DNA of 64,000 nucleotides, taken from positions 21,452,001-21,516,000 of the forward strand of contig OX419760.1 in the NCBI GenBank assembly GCA_948567375.1, written 5' to 3'. Below, piece by piece: positions 35,901-47,070 of this stretch (the first letter of the stretch is position 1; each line of letters begins with the position of its first letter). Source of the DNA: Lunularia cruciata (Eukaryota > Streptophyta > Marchantiopsida > Lunulariales > Lunulariaceae). The position numbers and the translations under genes were made by a program. The notes below the pieces were generated by a model, which ran no database searches, was not told the origin of the DNA, and saw only the letters and a program-made list of their open reading frames with translations.

Positions 35901-36015
35901 CTATAAAATTTCTTTAAGATTTTGCAAATCCAAATTCCAAGAGTTCCCCAAGAACTCAAAGAGCTTGAGTGAAGTAGAGGATATATTCTCATAGTAGCAC
36001 TTTGGAGCCTCCAGA

Positions 36016-36854
36016 ATGGAAGCTTCCAAGATGGTGCAAGACATTGCTGATATAGCTTCAAAACAGCAATAGCTTGCTGAAATGTATAGAAAAGCAAATG
36101 ACTCCTACAAGGAACTCAAGAGCTTTTTTGCCTCTATGTCTCAATGCATGAACACTCTTACAACAAATTTGGAAACCTTAAGAGCAGATGTCATGATCAT
36201 GAAAGAATCTCTAAATTCAATCACCCTAGATATCCAAGAACTCAAGAAGAGCAACAGTTTGATGTTAGACTCCACGAAGGGTATGATGGAGGTTATTGAG
36301 AAGGTTGCTTGCTTGGGAGCACAAGCCATGAACATTGCTTCAAAAAATGGAGGGCTACAAGAGATGGTTGACACATTAGAGGTCAAGATGAAGTCATATG
36401 CTGAAGCTACTAAGGTGGCTCAAATCTCTTACTTGCAAAAGCATGAGGTTGAGAAAGAGAACCAACTGGTGAGAATAAAGAATTGAGGATGTCAGGTTTA
36501 CAAGTGATAGAGAAGGAAGACACCAAGGCCATAGTGTGTGAGTTTATTGCTGATTCTTTGAGAGTCCATGATCCTCAAATTGTGCAAGCATATAGATTGG
36601 GACAAAAAGGTGCACAATCAAGAAGTATTTTGGTGAGTTTTGGCTTAGAAACAGAAAGGAATGTAGTGATGGCAAACAAGGCTATACTCAAGGGGCGGCA
36701 CATTTGATTGGATCCTGATCTCACATCTCTCCAATGGCAAGCAAAGAAGGGAGAATTAGCAAAAGTGAAGAAGGCTAAACAAGCAGGTTTTGTTGCATTC
36801 TTTAGAGATAATAGAGATGTGATTACTCAAAAGAAATTGTCAGCTATTGCATAG
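36016..36854 (+). pseudogene. LINE ORF1 (coiled coil plus RNA-binding-like domain)
   Basis: The ATG at 36016 opens MEASKMVQDIADIASKQQ, followed by a TAG at 36070-36072; the same frame continues to TGA 36484-36486. This part is helical and heptad-like (for example ETLRADVMIMKESLNSITL). A frame change near 36480 leads to RMSGLQVIEKEDTKAIVCEF, AYRLGQKGAQSRSILVSFG and ETERNVVMANKAILKG. This is the pattern of the L1-type ORF1 RNA-binding fold. It ends at 36854. ORF1 protein binds LINE RNA. One nonsense codon, one shift and a TGA at 36705-36707 inactivate it. Confidence 0.75.
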
Positions 36855-36866
36855 TAATTCCAGACC

Positions 36867-39800
36867 CTTAAAGTGTTGTTTTGGAATGTTCATGGGTTCT
36901 TACATACCAAGTACTCCAGCACTAAGCCTTTGTAGGATGATGCTTATCTGATCAATCTTGTGGAGACATGGGAACATGAAGGAAACACCATTCAAGACAT
37001 TAAAGGTTTCACTCTTGTCGGTTCAACCTGGAACAAATAGAGGCAACATAAAGGAAGGGGCTTTGGAGGTATTGCTACTTACGTCAGATTTGGCTTTGAA
37101 AAATCAGTCTCTTTGATAGGCCAAGACTCAAGTGGACAATACCAATGGCTGAAGATTGGAGGAGTTGTTACACCTTGCTTCCTTGCTGTTTGTTACTTTG
37201 CTCCATTGACATCACCAATCTATTCAAGTGGAGCTCTCAACACCATGCAGTCTTTCCACTCCTTGACAAAGGATGTGTTGGAGTTTCAAAGTAAAGGTGC
37301 AGTATTTGTTCATGGTGATTTAAATTCTATGATCCAAGCTTCTCAAATCCCTGAGTTGAGTGACATTGAGAATGAACCTTTTCACATCTTCATAGACCAT
37401 TCTACTACTTGGTCCCGCTCTTCCAAAGATTCAATGTCCAACCCCATGAGTGAGCACTTTTTGAGCTTTGGTACCAATTGTAGCTTAAAGATCTTGAATG
37501 GCCTTTCTCAATTTCTAGAAACTTGTAAAAGCACATGCTTTGCCTCAGGTGGATCAAGCACCATAGAGTATTTGCTCACTTCAGCTAATGATATCCACCC
37601 TATCTCAGATTTTGCTGTTTTAGATCCTCAACCAGAATCTGACCATGCACCTCTATCTTGTACCATCCTTCTTCCTTGCCTCAATAGAACCACATTACCT
37701 ATTGACTATGCCCTTAGAGGGAAAATTTGTCTAGATTTTTACAAGAGATATTTGTACCAACAAGCTATCCAAGAGAAATTGAGTGCTATGGAGTGGAGTT
37801 CTGATTTTCAACAACGTAGTGATCAATTGATTGAACTTCTTCAATCTAAATCAACTACTTAGTTTCAAAGAGGTTCTCACAGGAAGAGAATTGGTCTCCC
37901 TTGCAATAGGTGGTATAATGTTGATTGCAAAATGGCAAGGATCAAAATTATGGATAGGTCTCTTGATCAGATTGCACAAAATCAGGCCTTTGTTTCATAC
38001 AAAAAGTTGGTGAAGTGCAAAAAGTAGGCATTTTTTAGACTCAAGGGGTTTGAGTTGAGCACTAAACTGAGGAGCAATCCCAAGGCTTTTTGGAGGAAGG
38101 TAACCATCAGATACCCATCACCATTGCTGGACTTGAACAAGCTTTGTGACTATGTGAAGGATCTGTACTTTTTCCCTGATGCTCCAAGCATGGCACCTTG
38201 CCTTGGATCTGCTCTCTCTATCTCTGAAGCTGATGTTAAGTACCAACTGAAGAAGTTGGCCAATGGTAAGGCTGAAGACCTTGATGGACTATGTGTTGAG
38301 CTTTTGAATTGGGGCAGTAGCCACCTGATTGCAGTACTGACTTTTCATTTGATTGAGGCAATCAAGTGTGGCTTTCCAGATAGATGGTGCTTCAAGAAGG
38401 TCGTTCCTATTCACAAGTCTGGCCAAAGAGATGTTGTCACCAATTACCATACCATACTAGTTGGTAGTATCTTTGCCAAGTTGTATGGTCAAATTTTGGA
38501 GTCTAGGTTGAGTACTTGGGCTGAAAAATACAAAATTTGAGCTAAGTGCCAAGTTGGTTTCAGATCAGGCTTTAGTACTTTGGACCACCTATTGGTACTC
38601 CATGTTTTGTGGTGGAAATCTAAGGGTGTTGGGAGAGCTCTCTATGTTGCATTTATTGATTTCAGGAAGGCCTTTGATAAGGTGCTCAGGAAATCTCTAA
38701 GTGAGAGACTTACTGAAGTTGGTGTCTCAGCTGATCTGATTGGTGCTATCTCTAGACTCTATGAGAAAGTGGTTGTGAGATTTTCATCTTTGAGCCTTCA
38801 AGATGTCCTTAGCACAATGGGTGTGATTCAAGGTTGCTCTCTATCTCCAACTTTGTTTGGAATCTTCATCAATGATCTAAAGAGACTACTCATGGAAGTT
38901 GGAGCTATAGGTGTACAGGTTTGCTCTTTGATGATACATGCACTCCTTTATGCAGATGATGTACTACTCCTCTCCACAAATCCAAAGAGTTTACATAATT
39001 TTTTAGATTCTCTTCTTTGCTTTTGCAATCAAACAAAGATAGAGGTGAACCTTGACAAGTCTAAGGTGATTGTGGTGGGTTCTAAAGGTGTCACACCTTT
39101 CTTTTTTGATTGACAATAGTTGGAGCAGGTTTCTTCTTATAAGTACTTGGGCCTTGAGTTTTCTCATGATTATAGTTGGTCTACTTGTGTGAAGATGAGA
39201 ATCAATGTAGGGTTTAGAGCTTTGTATTTACTCATGAATTGCTCTAGACTTACTCATCTTACCACATGGGAGTTGAAGAAGGTGTTATACAGATCTCTTG
39301 TGCAGTTGGTGGTTCTTTATGGTGCTTAGATGTGTGGTCCATGTACTAAGAAGACATGGTGGCAAAAGGTGGAGAAAGTTCCCCAAAAAAAATTGTGTGA
39401 TGAAATTGGGGTGAGGACTCAAACTCCTTATGTATTGCTGCTTGTTGAAACCAGGTTTTTGTCTCTTGAAGCAGAAGCTTTGTTCTTAGCTCTCACATAT
39501 GCCACAAAGGTGAGGTCCATGGAGCATGAGAGACTTCCATACTAAGCATTTTGTGTCACTCTATCTGTTGGTTGGTATACAGATCTGATTGCATGGGCCA
39601 CAAGGTAGAATGTTATGAGCAACACTGGAGATTGGAGCCTATTGCACTACAAGAAGTGATCAAGGAGCAATTCTTACTTTGCTTATGGTAGCAACCTGGT
39701 ACCAAGATGGTGTTCTATCAGCAATTTTTAAATCCTATGGTGGTGTATTGTGAGCAAGATTATCTCTTGGCTAGGATTTCTACCTCACTTGGACATGTTA

Positions 39801-40087
39801 TTGCTCAGTATAGAACTAGCTCTCATAGACTAGAAGTAGAACAAGGACTTTGGCAGCAAATAGAGCATTGCATGCGACTTTGCAAATTGTGTACTATGAG
39901 CAAAGTTGAGGGTGAGCACCATGTGTTTGTTGATTTCCCTAGTTACCAGCAAATCATGGTCAAACATCAGATTAGTTGTAGTGATTTCTCAGCACTCTTA
40001 CAAATTGAGGCTTTAGCATTACGGAAGTACATGACTGAGGTTAGTTTACATCAGACCAGTTTGTTAAAAATTGGTCAGATGCCCTAG
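36867..40087 (+). pseudogene. LINE ORF2: endonuclease and reverse transcriptase
   Basis: The APE-type endonuclease begins LKVLFWNVHGF and includes FVHGDLNSM, GGSSTIEYLL and PESDHAPLSC. The reverse transcriptase includes FRSGFSTLDHLLVLH, VAFIDFRKAFDKVL, GVIQGCSLSPTLFGIFINDL and the intact catalytic LLYADDVLLLS (TAT-GCA-GAT-GAT at 38948-38959), then SSYKYLGLEF. The C-terminus (39707-40087) has CKLCTMSKVEGEHH, a degraded Cys/His motif. From 36867 to 39545 everything is in one frame, interrupted only by stops (for example at 37861, 38538, 39111 and 39327). One shift follows before 39707. The Jockey/I-like FIDFRKAFD and GVIQGCSLSP blocks differ from typical plant L1 motifs as I know them. Confidence 0.9.
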
Positions 40088-40167
40088 GCTCTTGCCTAGG
40101 CTCACATTTCATGTGTTTTGTATTGTGTTTTTAGCCTTTTGACTGTTTGGGTCTTTTGGGCTTTATA

Positions 40168-40189
40168 TTTCATTGTTTCATTGTTTCAT
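40168..40189 (+). repeat. LINE 3' tail of TTTCATTG units
   Basis: TTTCATTG is repeated nearly three times at the 3' edge instead of a poly(A). The copia LTR resumes immediately after it. A short microsatellite tail is known in several non-LTR families. Confidence 0.75.
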
Positions 40190-40372
40190 AGAAATGACTC
40201 AAGAGAGAGAGAGTTCTCCAGAGAGCTTGTCTATGAATGATAATAATTTTTACACCCATGAGAGTGTTAGTAAATGGTTTGTAGGCTTGGATTGCAGCCT
40301 ATGAAGGGTTTTCTTTATTCATAAGCTTAAGTGGATAAGTTTATCCGGTTAAGTTGTTACTTGTTTCCTACA
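40188..40372 (-). repeat. 5' LTR of copia copy 1, outer fragment
   Basis: It aligns with the outer 185 bp of the left LTR, from ATAGAAATGACTCAAG to TTTCCTACA. It is followed by the TGTGG target duplication at 40373-40377. Confidence 0.92.
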
Positions 40373-40377
40373 TGTGG

Positions 40378-41190
40378 AACATGCCCAACATGGAAGATTT
40401 CCAAGAAGGCAGTCGGTTGATTTTAAATCCAAGATCCATGGCTAATAATATGACATTCATCAAGTGTGGTTGGATTAAAATCAGATTTGACAATTAGTGT
40501 AGGCAAGTTTGGAAACAAACTTAGATTCACTTGGATTGAAAGTTGTGATTGGACTACATTAATTGTGCCCACATGTTAGCATTCATCAATTTTTATCTAC
40601 TTCAACTTGAAATTGCAACTTGAAATCTTGCATTGGAATTGCAAGATTTTCTTCATGTATGTTGCACAAAATCCCCACAACACCTAAACCTCCCATTGGC
40701 AAAACCCTAAAACCCACTTTTAAATAGCAAAACCTACATGCAACACTATTGGTTTGGAAAAAAACCCTAGCAAAACCTATCAAGATGTGTTAGTTTGGAT
40801 GAAACCCTAGCAAACCCATCAATTTGAGAATTGAATTATGAAAAAGCAAAAGCATCATGACCCTAAATCTCAATGATTGCTTCATGATAATAATGCAAAA
40901 CCTCAAAGGTGGATTTAATACCTACAAGAAACCCCAATGAAACCCAACAAATAACATGAAATCTACAAAACTTTAGCAAGACCTCTGCAAAATCCATTCA
41001 CAATTTAGGTACTGCCCAAAATTACAGCAAAACTCAAGCAAAACCCCAAATTCTTGGCAAAATTCTCATGTAGTTCATGTGAAATCTTGCAAAACTTTGA
41101 ATCTTTGAATGCTTCTATCAGCTTTTGAGTTTTATCTTGTTTGCAGATTTACCCAAATTTTGAGTTTGCATGTTGTTTGTAGATTTGGTC
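40378..41190. other. Host-like non-coding DNA
   Basis: AT-rich sequence with many AAACCCTA/GCAAAACCC-like motifs but no ordered array. I see no gene. Confidence 0.4.
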
Positions 41191-41560
41191 ATGTATAAAG
41201 TTAGCAAGGACACATGATGGTGTGACACATGCTAGTGTTTTTAGTGGTTATCCTTTCACTTTCATGCTTGATATGATTAGAGAAGCCTTTGCATTGCCAC
41301 TTGGGAGTGGGAGCAAGAATTTTGTCCGGTATACTTTTGTGTAGGATTGGTTTTCTATGAAGGATCACATAGCAAGGAGGTACTTGGCAAGATAATGAGT
41401 TTACCTTGCATGGAGACTAGTTTTCCAAATGATGGTAGCTCTACTTGTTCCTACACGCCGGCCAAAGGTGGTGCATGGCTATCTTGCACCGATGATGAAA
41501 GAGAAGGTAGAGAGGTCTATGGAAAACTTGAGAGAGGTCTAGAGTAGTGAGTAGAGAGGT
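41190..41560 (+). pseudogene. Coding-like fragment, product unknown
   Basis: One frame reads THDGVTHASVFSGYPFTFML, then DMIREAFALPLGSGSKNFVR and YTFV before a TAG at about 41343; WFSMKDHIARRYLAR follows. Amino-acid composition looks protein-like, but I recognise no family. It ends in stops about 180 bp before the solo LTR. Confidence 0.3.
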
Positions 41561-41743
41561 CTAGGGCACCAAGCATGAGAAGATTATGATTGGGATGAAC
41601 TCATATTACTAGAAGTTAGTGCATAGATTGCTTTTTTCCATAAGTAGCTTAATAGGTCTAATGGATGTAGGTACAAGGTGACATTTGTAGTTCAATTCCT
41701 AACTCATTTTTTCATAGAGAATGGATTTGTTGGCAAAGGAGAG

Positions 41744-42477
41744 TGTAATACCAAGAGCTAGCCATATGATCTAGATGTGAAATTTGGTTTGGTAACATCT
41801 AGAATGATGTTATACATGATGGTCAAATAGATAAGATAGAAGTATAACCAAAAGAGTACTTCTACTAATAGGGCAGAAACCGAAATAGACTTGAGAACCT
41901 TAGAACCAATAGCTAGACATATGATTTAAAGGTGAGAATTGGTTTGGTAACATCTGGAAAGATTTTATGCATGATGGACTAAACAGATCAGAAAGCGGTT
42001 TCACCAAAAGGGGACTTCTACTAATAGAGTAGGAACCAAAATATACCTGAAATCTTTGAAGGTAATTTTGGAGGCCTAAACGGATGAATTAGGCCTTGAA
42101 AATGTGCTGATTCCCCCCCAAATGGAGTAAAGTCTGGCCTTCCCTCCCCCTTGCTTTGTCTCGTCGAGAGCTTTCCAATGGTACCTTACGTGATTCTGAG
42201 ATTCCTACAAGAAGATTCCCTAAAAGATTCCCTCCGGTCAAAGCTTGTTTAACCAACCAGATAGGACCTAGACCAAACATGTCACCCATCCAAGTAAGTA
42301 ATCCAAGGGTGGAGCTTGCTGACATGTCATCTATCTGTGTCCCTAATCCTAGGGTGGAGCTTCCTTGGAGGAGATCCTCTTTGTCTATATAATAAAGAGA
42401 AGGTGCTCCCTTGGGGCATCGAATGTTTGAGTGTGCAATCTGTGTTTTCTCTCTTCTCTTGTCCTCAGAGCATTACA
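41744..42477 (+). repeat. Family A solo LTR, long form (734 bp)
   Basis: It runs from TGTAATACCAAGAGC to GAGCATTACA. GAGAG at 41739-41743 and 42478-42482 is a perfect 5-bp target duplication. It aligns end to end with the LTR at 2682-3420, including the doubled 156-bp unit, and has no internal region. It therefore arose by LTR-LTR recombination after insertion. Confidence 0.96.
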
Positions 42478-42482
42478 GAGAG

Positions 42483-42747
42483 GTGGACTATGACACCATA
42501 CTACACAATTAGACATATATTGAGGATGGAGTAGATGAGACTCATGATGACTAGGGTGAGCATTCAATTAGTAGGCATGTATTTTGAAAACATTATGTTT
42601 ACTCTACATACCATGTATTTTTTATGGAATAAATGACATTATGGAGTTATGGAGTGGGTGGTGCTTTTTTTAATATTTTGATATGAATGTGAATTTAATT
42701 TATGCACAAGTTACCATGTACATGTTTTAGAGGATCTTGTTGCCATC
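42483..42747. other. Non-coding flank of the solo LTR
   Basis: No feature recognised. Confidence 0.4.
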
Positions 42748-43320
42748 ATGAGAAGAGGTGAGAGCATGGCAACAAATGTTGATATTACACAAAGAAGAGG
42801 TGAAGAGTCTTCTACATTATGCAAGGAGTGCTCTACATTACTCCATCAGAGGTCACCCTTGAATGATCTTCCTTCCTCATCATATGTATTCAAGCAAGGA
42901 GGAGAGCTAGAAGATAGTGAGGAGTTAGGAGGAAAGCTTGGTGAGAGCATTATGGAAGCGAGGGAGAGTGAGCTCCATGAGAGGAAGGGAGAGCTCAAGT
43001 TGAGGGAGGCATGCCCTAGCAGAGAGTAGCTTGTCCCTATAGAGTCTCGTCTATTGGATAGAAAGGAGATTACCTTAACACATAGAGAGACAAAGAGAGA
43101 TGGTAGTTTGAGGGTTACCACTACCAAAGGTACTAGAGCTTTGAGAGAGAGTAATATAGATTCTATTGTAGATACAAGTGCTAGAGTAGTTGACTCTATT
43201 GAGAGAGCATTTAGTGGAGTACTTGGAGTAGAGCGAGAGCACTTGTGGAGACATAGAAAGGAGAGAGATAGTTCTTGGGGAGAGAGAGGATTTGTACTTG
43301 ATGTTGATGAGGGCAGATAG
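42748..43320 (+). pseudogene. Coding-like remnant, charged, product unknown
   Basis: Two open segments in series (42748-43029 and 43054-43320) are rich in E, R, S and L, for example ELEDSEELGGKLGESIMEAR. The reading is in one frame, broken by a TAG at 43027-43029. The composition could simply reflect GAGAG-rich DNA, so a real gene is doubtful. Confidence 0.25.
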
Positions 43321-43643
43321 AGATAGAGTAGATTTGATGAGGGCATATGGTACTCTTGAGGTCAAAAATAGATGAAAATAGATGCTTATAGGTTGTAGGT
43401 CGTTGTTAACCGCCAAGAGTTCCAACTCTCCATGAGAGAGTCAAAGAGTACTCATGCCCATTGACAAGATCTTGGGGTAATTTAGCTCACATGTCTACAT
43501 CTTTAAAGGGATCTTATGAGGATGTTAGGACCGTCTTTTCTGAGTACCTGTCAAGCCTCACTTGAGGTGCAATTTTGTTCTATTTTTCTACTTTGGTGAG
43601 GGAGAAAGAAACATAATATTATGTCTAGGTAATAAATCCCTCA

Positions 43644-43970
43644 ATGTGGTATTATTTAGCTTCATCCTTGTATAAACCAAGGTACAAATGGGGCAGCCCT
43701 AAAGACTTTTTTGCCATCAACATTCAACTTGGAAGAGTCATCTTTGAGGAATTTTGTTATGCATACTTCACAACAAAATTCTATGATATCTTTATGATTT
43801 CATGTTTAAATGGAGCAATCATTATTTCATTAGAAGTTGCTTTACAAGGGTTTTATATTGACACCAAAATCACAGCATTTGGAGATCTACAGCAAAAGTT
43901 ACAACCATATGAAGTACCAACCATTAGGATATTGAGCCCAATGTACCTCATACCTCATACTCATTTGTAA
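43644..43970 (+). pseudogene. Short ORF, product unknown
   Basis: A 108-codon frame starts MWYYLASSLYKPRY and ends in the adjacent low-complexity repeat. There is no recognisable domain, no neighbour clue, and its C-terminus comes from repeat DNA. It is probably a chance ORF or a relic. Confidence 0.2.
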
Positions 43971-44450
43971 CCTCATATTTTTTTCTCATTCATAACCTCA
44001 TATTTGTTTCTCATTCATAACCTCATATTCATTTCTTATTTGTAACCATCATACTTGTTTGTAACCTTGTATTTGTTTCTCATTTGTAACCTTGCACTCA
44101 TGTCTCATATGCAACCTTGCACTCATTTCTTGTTCATACCTCATATTTGTTTTTTTTTAGTAACCTCATACTCATTTGTAATCTCATACTCATCTTGTAC
44201 TAAGACTTTGTACTATTCATCTCATTTTCATACTTCATACTCATCTCATACTCACACCTTGTAACTCATCACCTTGTACCTCATAACTTGTGCTTAGACC
44301 TAATACTCATGCCTTCTATCCTACCCCATATTACTTGCCTTGTACTCATACCTTGTACTTGTACCTAATCTCTGACCTTGTACTATTTGTTTCTCATACT
44401 TTGTTTTTGTACCTAGCCCTATACTTCATTTCTTTTGTTCATCATACCTT
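43940..44450 (+). repeat. Degenerate low-complexity array of TAACCTCATA / TTTCTCATT units
   Basis: Near-repeats of AACCTCATATTTGTTTCTC and ACTCATTTGTAACC occur at irregular spacing of about 25-30 bp across 500 bp. The array explains the hydrophobic ORFs at 44055 and 44290, which are not genes. Confidence 0.75.
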
Positions 44451-45365
44451 ATGCCATATCATCTTGCATACTAGTCATGACATCAACAACTTCATACAAA
44501 TGAGCAACATCCAACTTTGTCACAAATGACTAAGAGCCATTTTATAGATATGATAAGGTATTTTGTGCAATTGCATTACATCATATTTTGTATCTATACA
44601 TATTTTGTACATAGTAGTTAGGTTACAATATGAAGATCTTGTATTATGCCTTTAACTTGACATAATAGTGGCAGATGATAAGTTAAGCGGCTCACGTGGC
44701 CATACCATGTGGCCTACACCTACTTAGGATTAGGTTAAGAGTTAGATAAGTAGATAAGAATGTGATTAGCATTGTGCAGCTTAGATGTAATCAGTGATCT
44801 CTAGTACATTATAGCCACTAGATTTCTTTGGAGGCCAAGTAGGATTATATTTAGTGCTTGGACTTGATGTTCACATGGTTTTTTTGGTGCATCTTTTCAT
44901 TGTAGTAAATAAGGTTTATATCATCAAGATTTTCAAGTTGGTGTATGTATATTAGTCTACACTTTGTATGAGTGATTGCATGTTGGATTGAGTGGGAGTG
45001 AGGAATCTTGATGCATGAGCAAAAGCACTTGAGTGAGAAGTCATTCATGTGGAACGAGAGTGTGAAAATCTAGGGGATCTATAAAGATCAAGAACAAAGA
45101 TAGGTTGCCACATACCTAAGTATCATAAAGTAACACCAATCTATAAGATTCAACAACGTAGTCATTCAAGACTCTTATGATGTTTTGCCTTTTGGGAAGA
45201 GTGGAATGCTATGTCACAATTGTAGTTGTTAGAGTGATTAGATCCTTGGGAGATCTTACTCTCTTAGTTCATGCATTCTAAGACACCCTAATACTATCAA
45301 TTTTGTTTAACTTTGTGATGTGAGTGCGAATTGTAGTACTTATGATCACTTCAACAAGGAAGATA
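44451..45365. other. Host-like non-coding DNA
   Basis: Nothing was recognised on either strand. A GGCTCACGTGGCCATACC segment at about 44691 followed by another ATGTGGCC is a small direct repeat. Confidence 0.4.
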
Positions 45366-45370
45366 TAGAA

Positions 45371-45796
45371 TGTAAAAGACCGAGACCAAGGAGAGAAATA
45401 TGAGAATAGAAACTCACATTGGGACACTTGAATGTGTGAAAACCCTGAATGCCTAGCATGAGCTTTGGCTTTGGTATTTATAGGTAGCATACAAGGCCCT
45501 TGAGAAGCTTCTCAAGAAGCTTCCTCAAGCCGCTTTCTTAGAGTGCCAGCCAAGTTAACTAGGAAACTTCTCAAGAAACTTCCTTCTAGAAGTCGCCTAC
45601 TTGGCATGCAAGCTAAGCTAGTTGGAAGCTTCTAGAAGCTTCCTTCTAGAAGCTACTTACTTGAGGTGCAAGCTAAGCTAGTCAAGAAGCTTCCCAAGAA
45701 GCTTCCTAGATACTTCTAGAATATTCTAGGCTAATTTGTCTTATGTGCTACTTTGTAAGCCCGACTAACTTTGTCATTAAACTCCATATTGTTACA
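45371..45796 (-). repeat. 3' LTR of family B copy 2 (426 bp)
   Basis: It runs from TGTAAAAGACCGAG to CCATATTGTTACA on the plus strand. The inverted TATA box lies at 45475-45482. The sequence GAAGCTTCTAGAAGCTTC at 45625-45642 is four alternating GAA/TTC units with exact 2-bp spacing. Confidence 0.94.
45625..45642 (-). promoter_or_regulatory. Perfect four-unit heat-shock-element-like motif in family B LTR
   Basis: GAAGCTTCTAGAAGCTTC consists of GAA-nn-TTC-nn-GAA-nn-TTC, the optimal heat-shock-factor binding arrangement. It is palindromic, so strand does not matter. It lies about 140 bp upstream (minus strand) of the LTR TATA box. Function is inferred from the consensus only. Confidence 0.6.
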
Positions 45797-45859
45797 TATT
45801 CCCCCATTGCTAGTTGGTGATGTCCTCGTTGCCAGTGAAGCTTCAAATTCCTGGATGGC

Positions 45860-46040
45860 CGTTTGTGCATTCTGGAGGTGAGAAAGAGGTTCTCATGTGG
45901 CATCATGAAGGGAATACCCTTTCCAAAGGACCTTGTACTCCGCATGTTGGCAATGGTCTTGTTGAATATGGCAACGCGTAAGGATATGATCAACTTTGTA
46001 TTCCTCATGATCATTGATAGGGACAAGAAGAGGGGGAGGT
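45860..46040 (-). pseudogene. Chromodomain (family B copy 2)
   Basis: The minus strand reads EYKVDHILTRCHIQQDHCQH, then AEYKVLWKGYSLHDAT, a stop in place of Trp, and EPLSHLQNAQTAI. The WKGY block is present, while the W of TWEP is lost to a stop. Otherwise it matches copy 1. Confidence 0.83.
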
Positions 46041-46045
46041 TGGAC

Positions 46046-47070
46046 TCAAGAGGAAAAGGAAGAGGGGTTAGGAACTAAGGCTTTCAACTTGGAAACATGA
46101 AAGACAGGATGGATATGTATGTGACAAGGCAAGGCAAGTCGATAAGCAACAAGAGGGACAATTTGGATGATATCAAAGGGTCCTATCCAATTAGGTGCAA
46201 GTTTATGAACTTGGGTATCAAGTGAGAGAGGGAGGTTACTAGAGGATAGCATGACTTTATCACCGATTTCAAAAGTGAGATCACAATGATGGTGGTCCAC
46301 ATATTGTTTTTGGCAATTTTGAGCAACAAGGAGGTGAGACTTGGCTTGTTGGAGAGATTGTGATATAGTGGTCAAGAATGTGGAAGTATGAGGAACTTGA
46401 GATGGAGGGGGAGCAAGAAGAGAATTTGGAACAAGTGGATCTTGGCCAAAATTGAGAAAGAAAGGAGAAAATCCGGTGCTTGCCTGTTTGGAATTGTTGT
46501 AGGCAAATTCTGCAACTACAAGACATTCATCCTAATTGGTATGGTGGACATTGACAAAAGCATGCAACATATCCTCCAATGTACAATTTGCATGTTTGGT
46601 TTGGCCATTAGTTTGAGGATGATAGGCCGTAGACAAAGCAAGCTTGGTGCCAAGTATCTAGAAGAGTGCTTGCCAAAACTTCTCGGTAAATCAAGGATCA
46701 CGGTCGGAGATGAGTACACATGGCATCCCATGATGCTTGAAGATATTGTCTAAGTAGATTTATGCTAAGGTTGGAGCATCCACAATATCATAGGTTGGTG
46801 CCAAGTGGATTTGCTTACTAAGCTTATCCACAAACACCATGATTGCGGTGGGTCCTTGTTTTGTCTTTTGCAAGGATGTGATGAGATCCAAGCTCACATG
46901 CTCCCAACAAGCGGATGGAACAACAAGTGGTTGAAGGAGTCCACTCAACTTCTGGTTGTTGGCCTTGTTACATTGGTAGCTCTCACACAATCGGACAAAT
47001 TCTCAAACATCTCGTGTCATGTTGGGCCACCACCATTGACGTTGGAGGGTACCCAAGGTCTTGTCCACAC
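46046..47070 (-). pseudogene. Integrase (family B copy 2) with the same Glu-to-Lys change
   Basis: The minus-strand ORF 46760-46990 reads CESYQCNKANNQKLSGLLQP, then SLDLITSLQKTKQGPTAIMV and FVDKLSKQIHLAPT. The C-terminal segment 46046-46375 reads LLVAQNCQKQYVDHHHCDLT and later NWIGPFDIIQIVPLVAYRLA. The third catalytic position is AAA (Lys) at 46595-46597 (GQTKHANCTLED), as in copy 1. Several stops and shifts are present. Confidence 0.86.

Larger units (their letters stand above)
34808..40187 (+). mobile_element. Near full-length LINE nested in the copia 5' LTR (about 5.4 kb)
   Basis: The element has a 5' UTR with a 180-bp monomer array, ORF1 with a coiled coil and an RNA-binding-like part, and ORF2 with endonuclease, reverse transcriptase and a C-terminal Cys/His segment. 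It ends in a TTTCATTG-repeat tail. Both junctions are defined because they split the copia LTR. Only ATAG is shared at the two edges, so the target duplication is at most 4 bp and may be absent. The strand is opposite to copia. Confidence 0.9.
29241..40372 (-). mobile_element. Complete Ty1/copia element, copy 1, containing a nested LINE
   Basis: The left LTR (29241-29459) and the split right LTR (34773-34807 plus 40188-40372) are about 219-220 bp and align. TGTGG at 29236-29240 and 40373-40377 is a perfect target duplication. The primer-binding site abuts the right LTR. The minus-strand order gag/protease, integrase, reverse transcriptase, RNase H is that of copia. Without the LINE the element would be about 5.75 kb. 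Coding parts are heavily broken. Confidence 0.94.

Noticed and set aside
42846-43425. Overlapping minus-strand ORFs (166 and 116 codons)
   Set aside because: Serine- and leucine-rich mirror of GAGAG-rich plus-strand DNA; no recognisable domain.
44055-44529. Hydrophobic ORFs as membrane proteins
   Set aside because: They are translations of the CTCATA/TTGTAACC low-complexity array.
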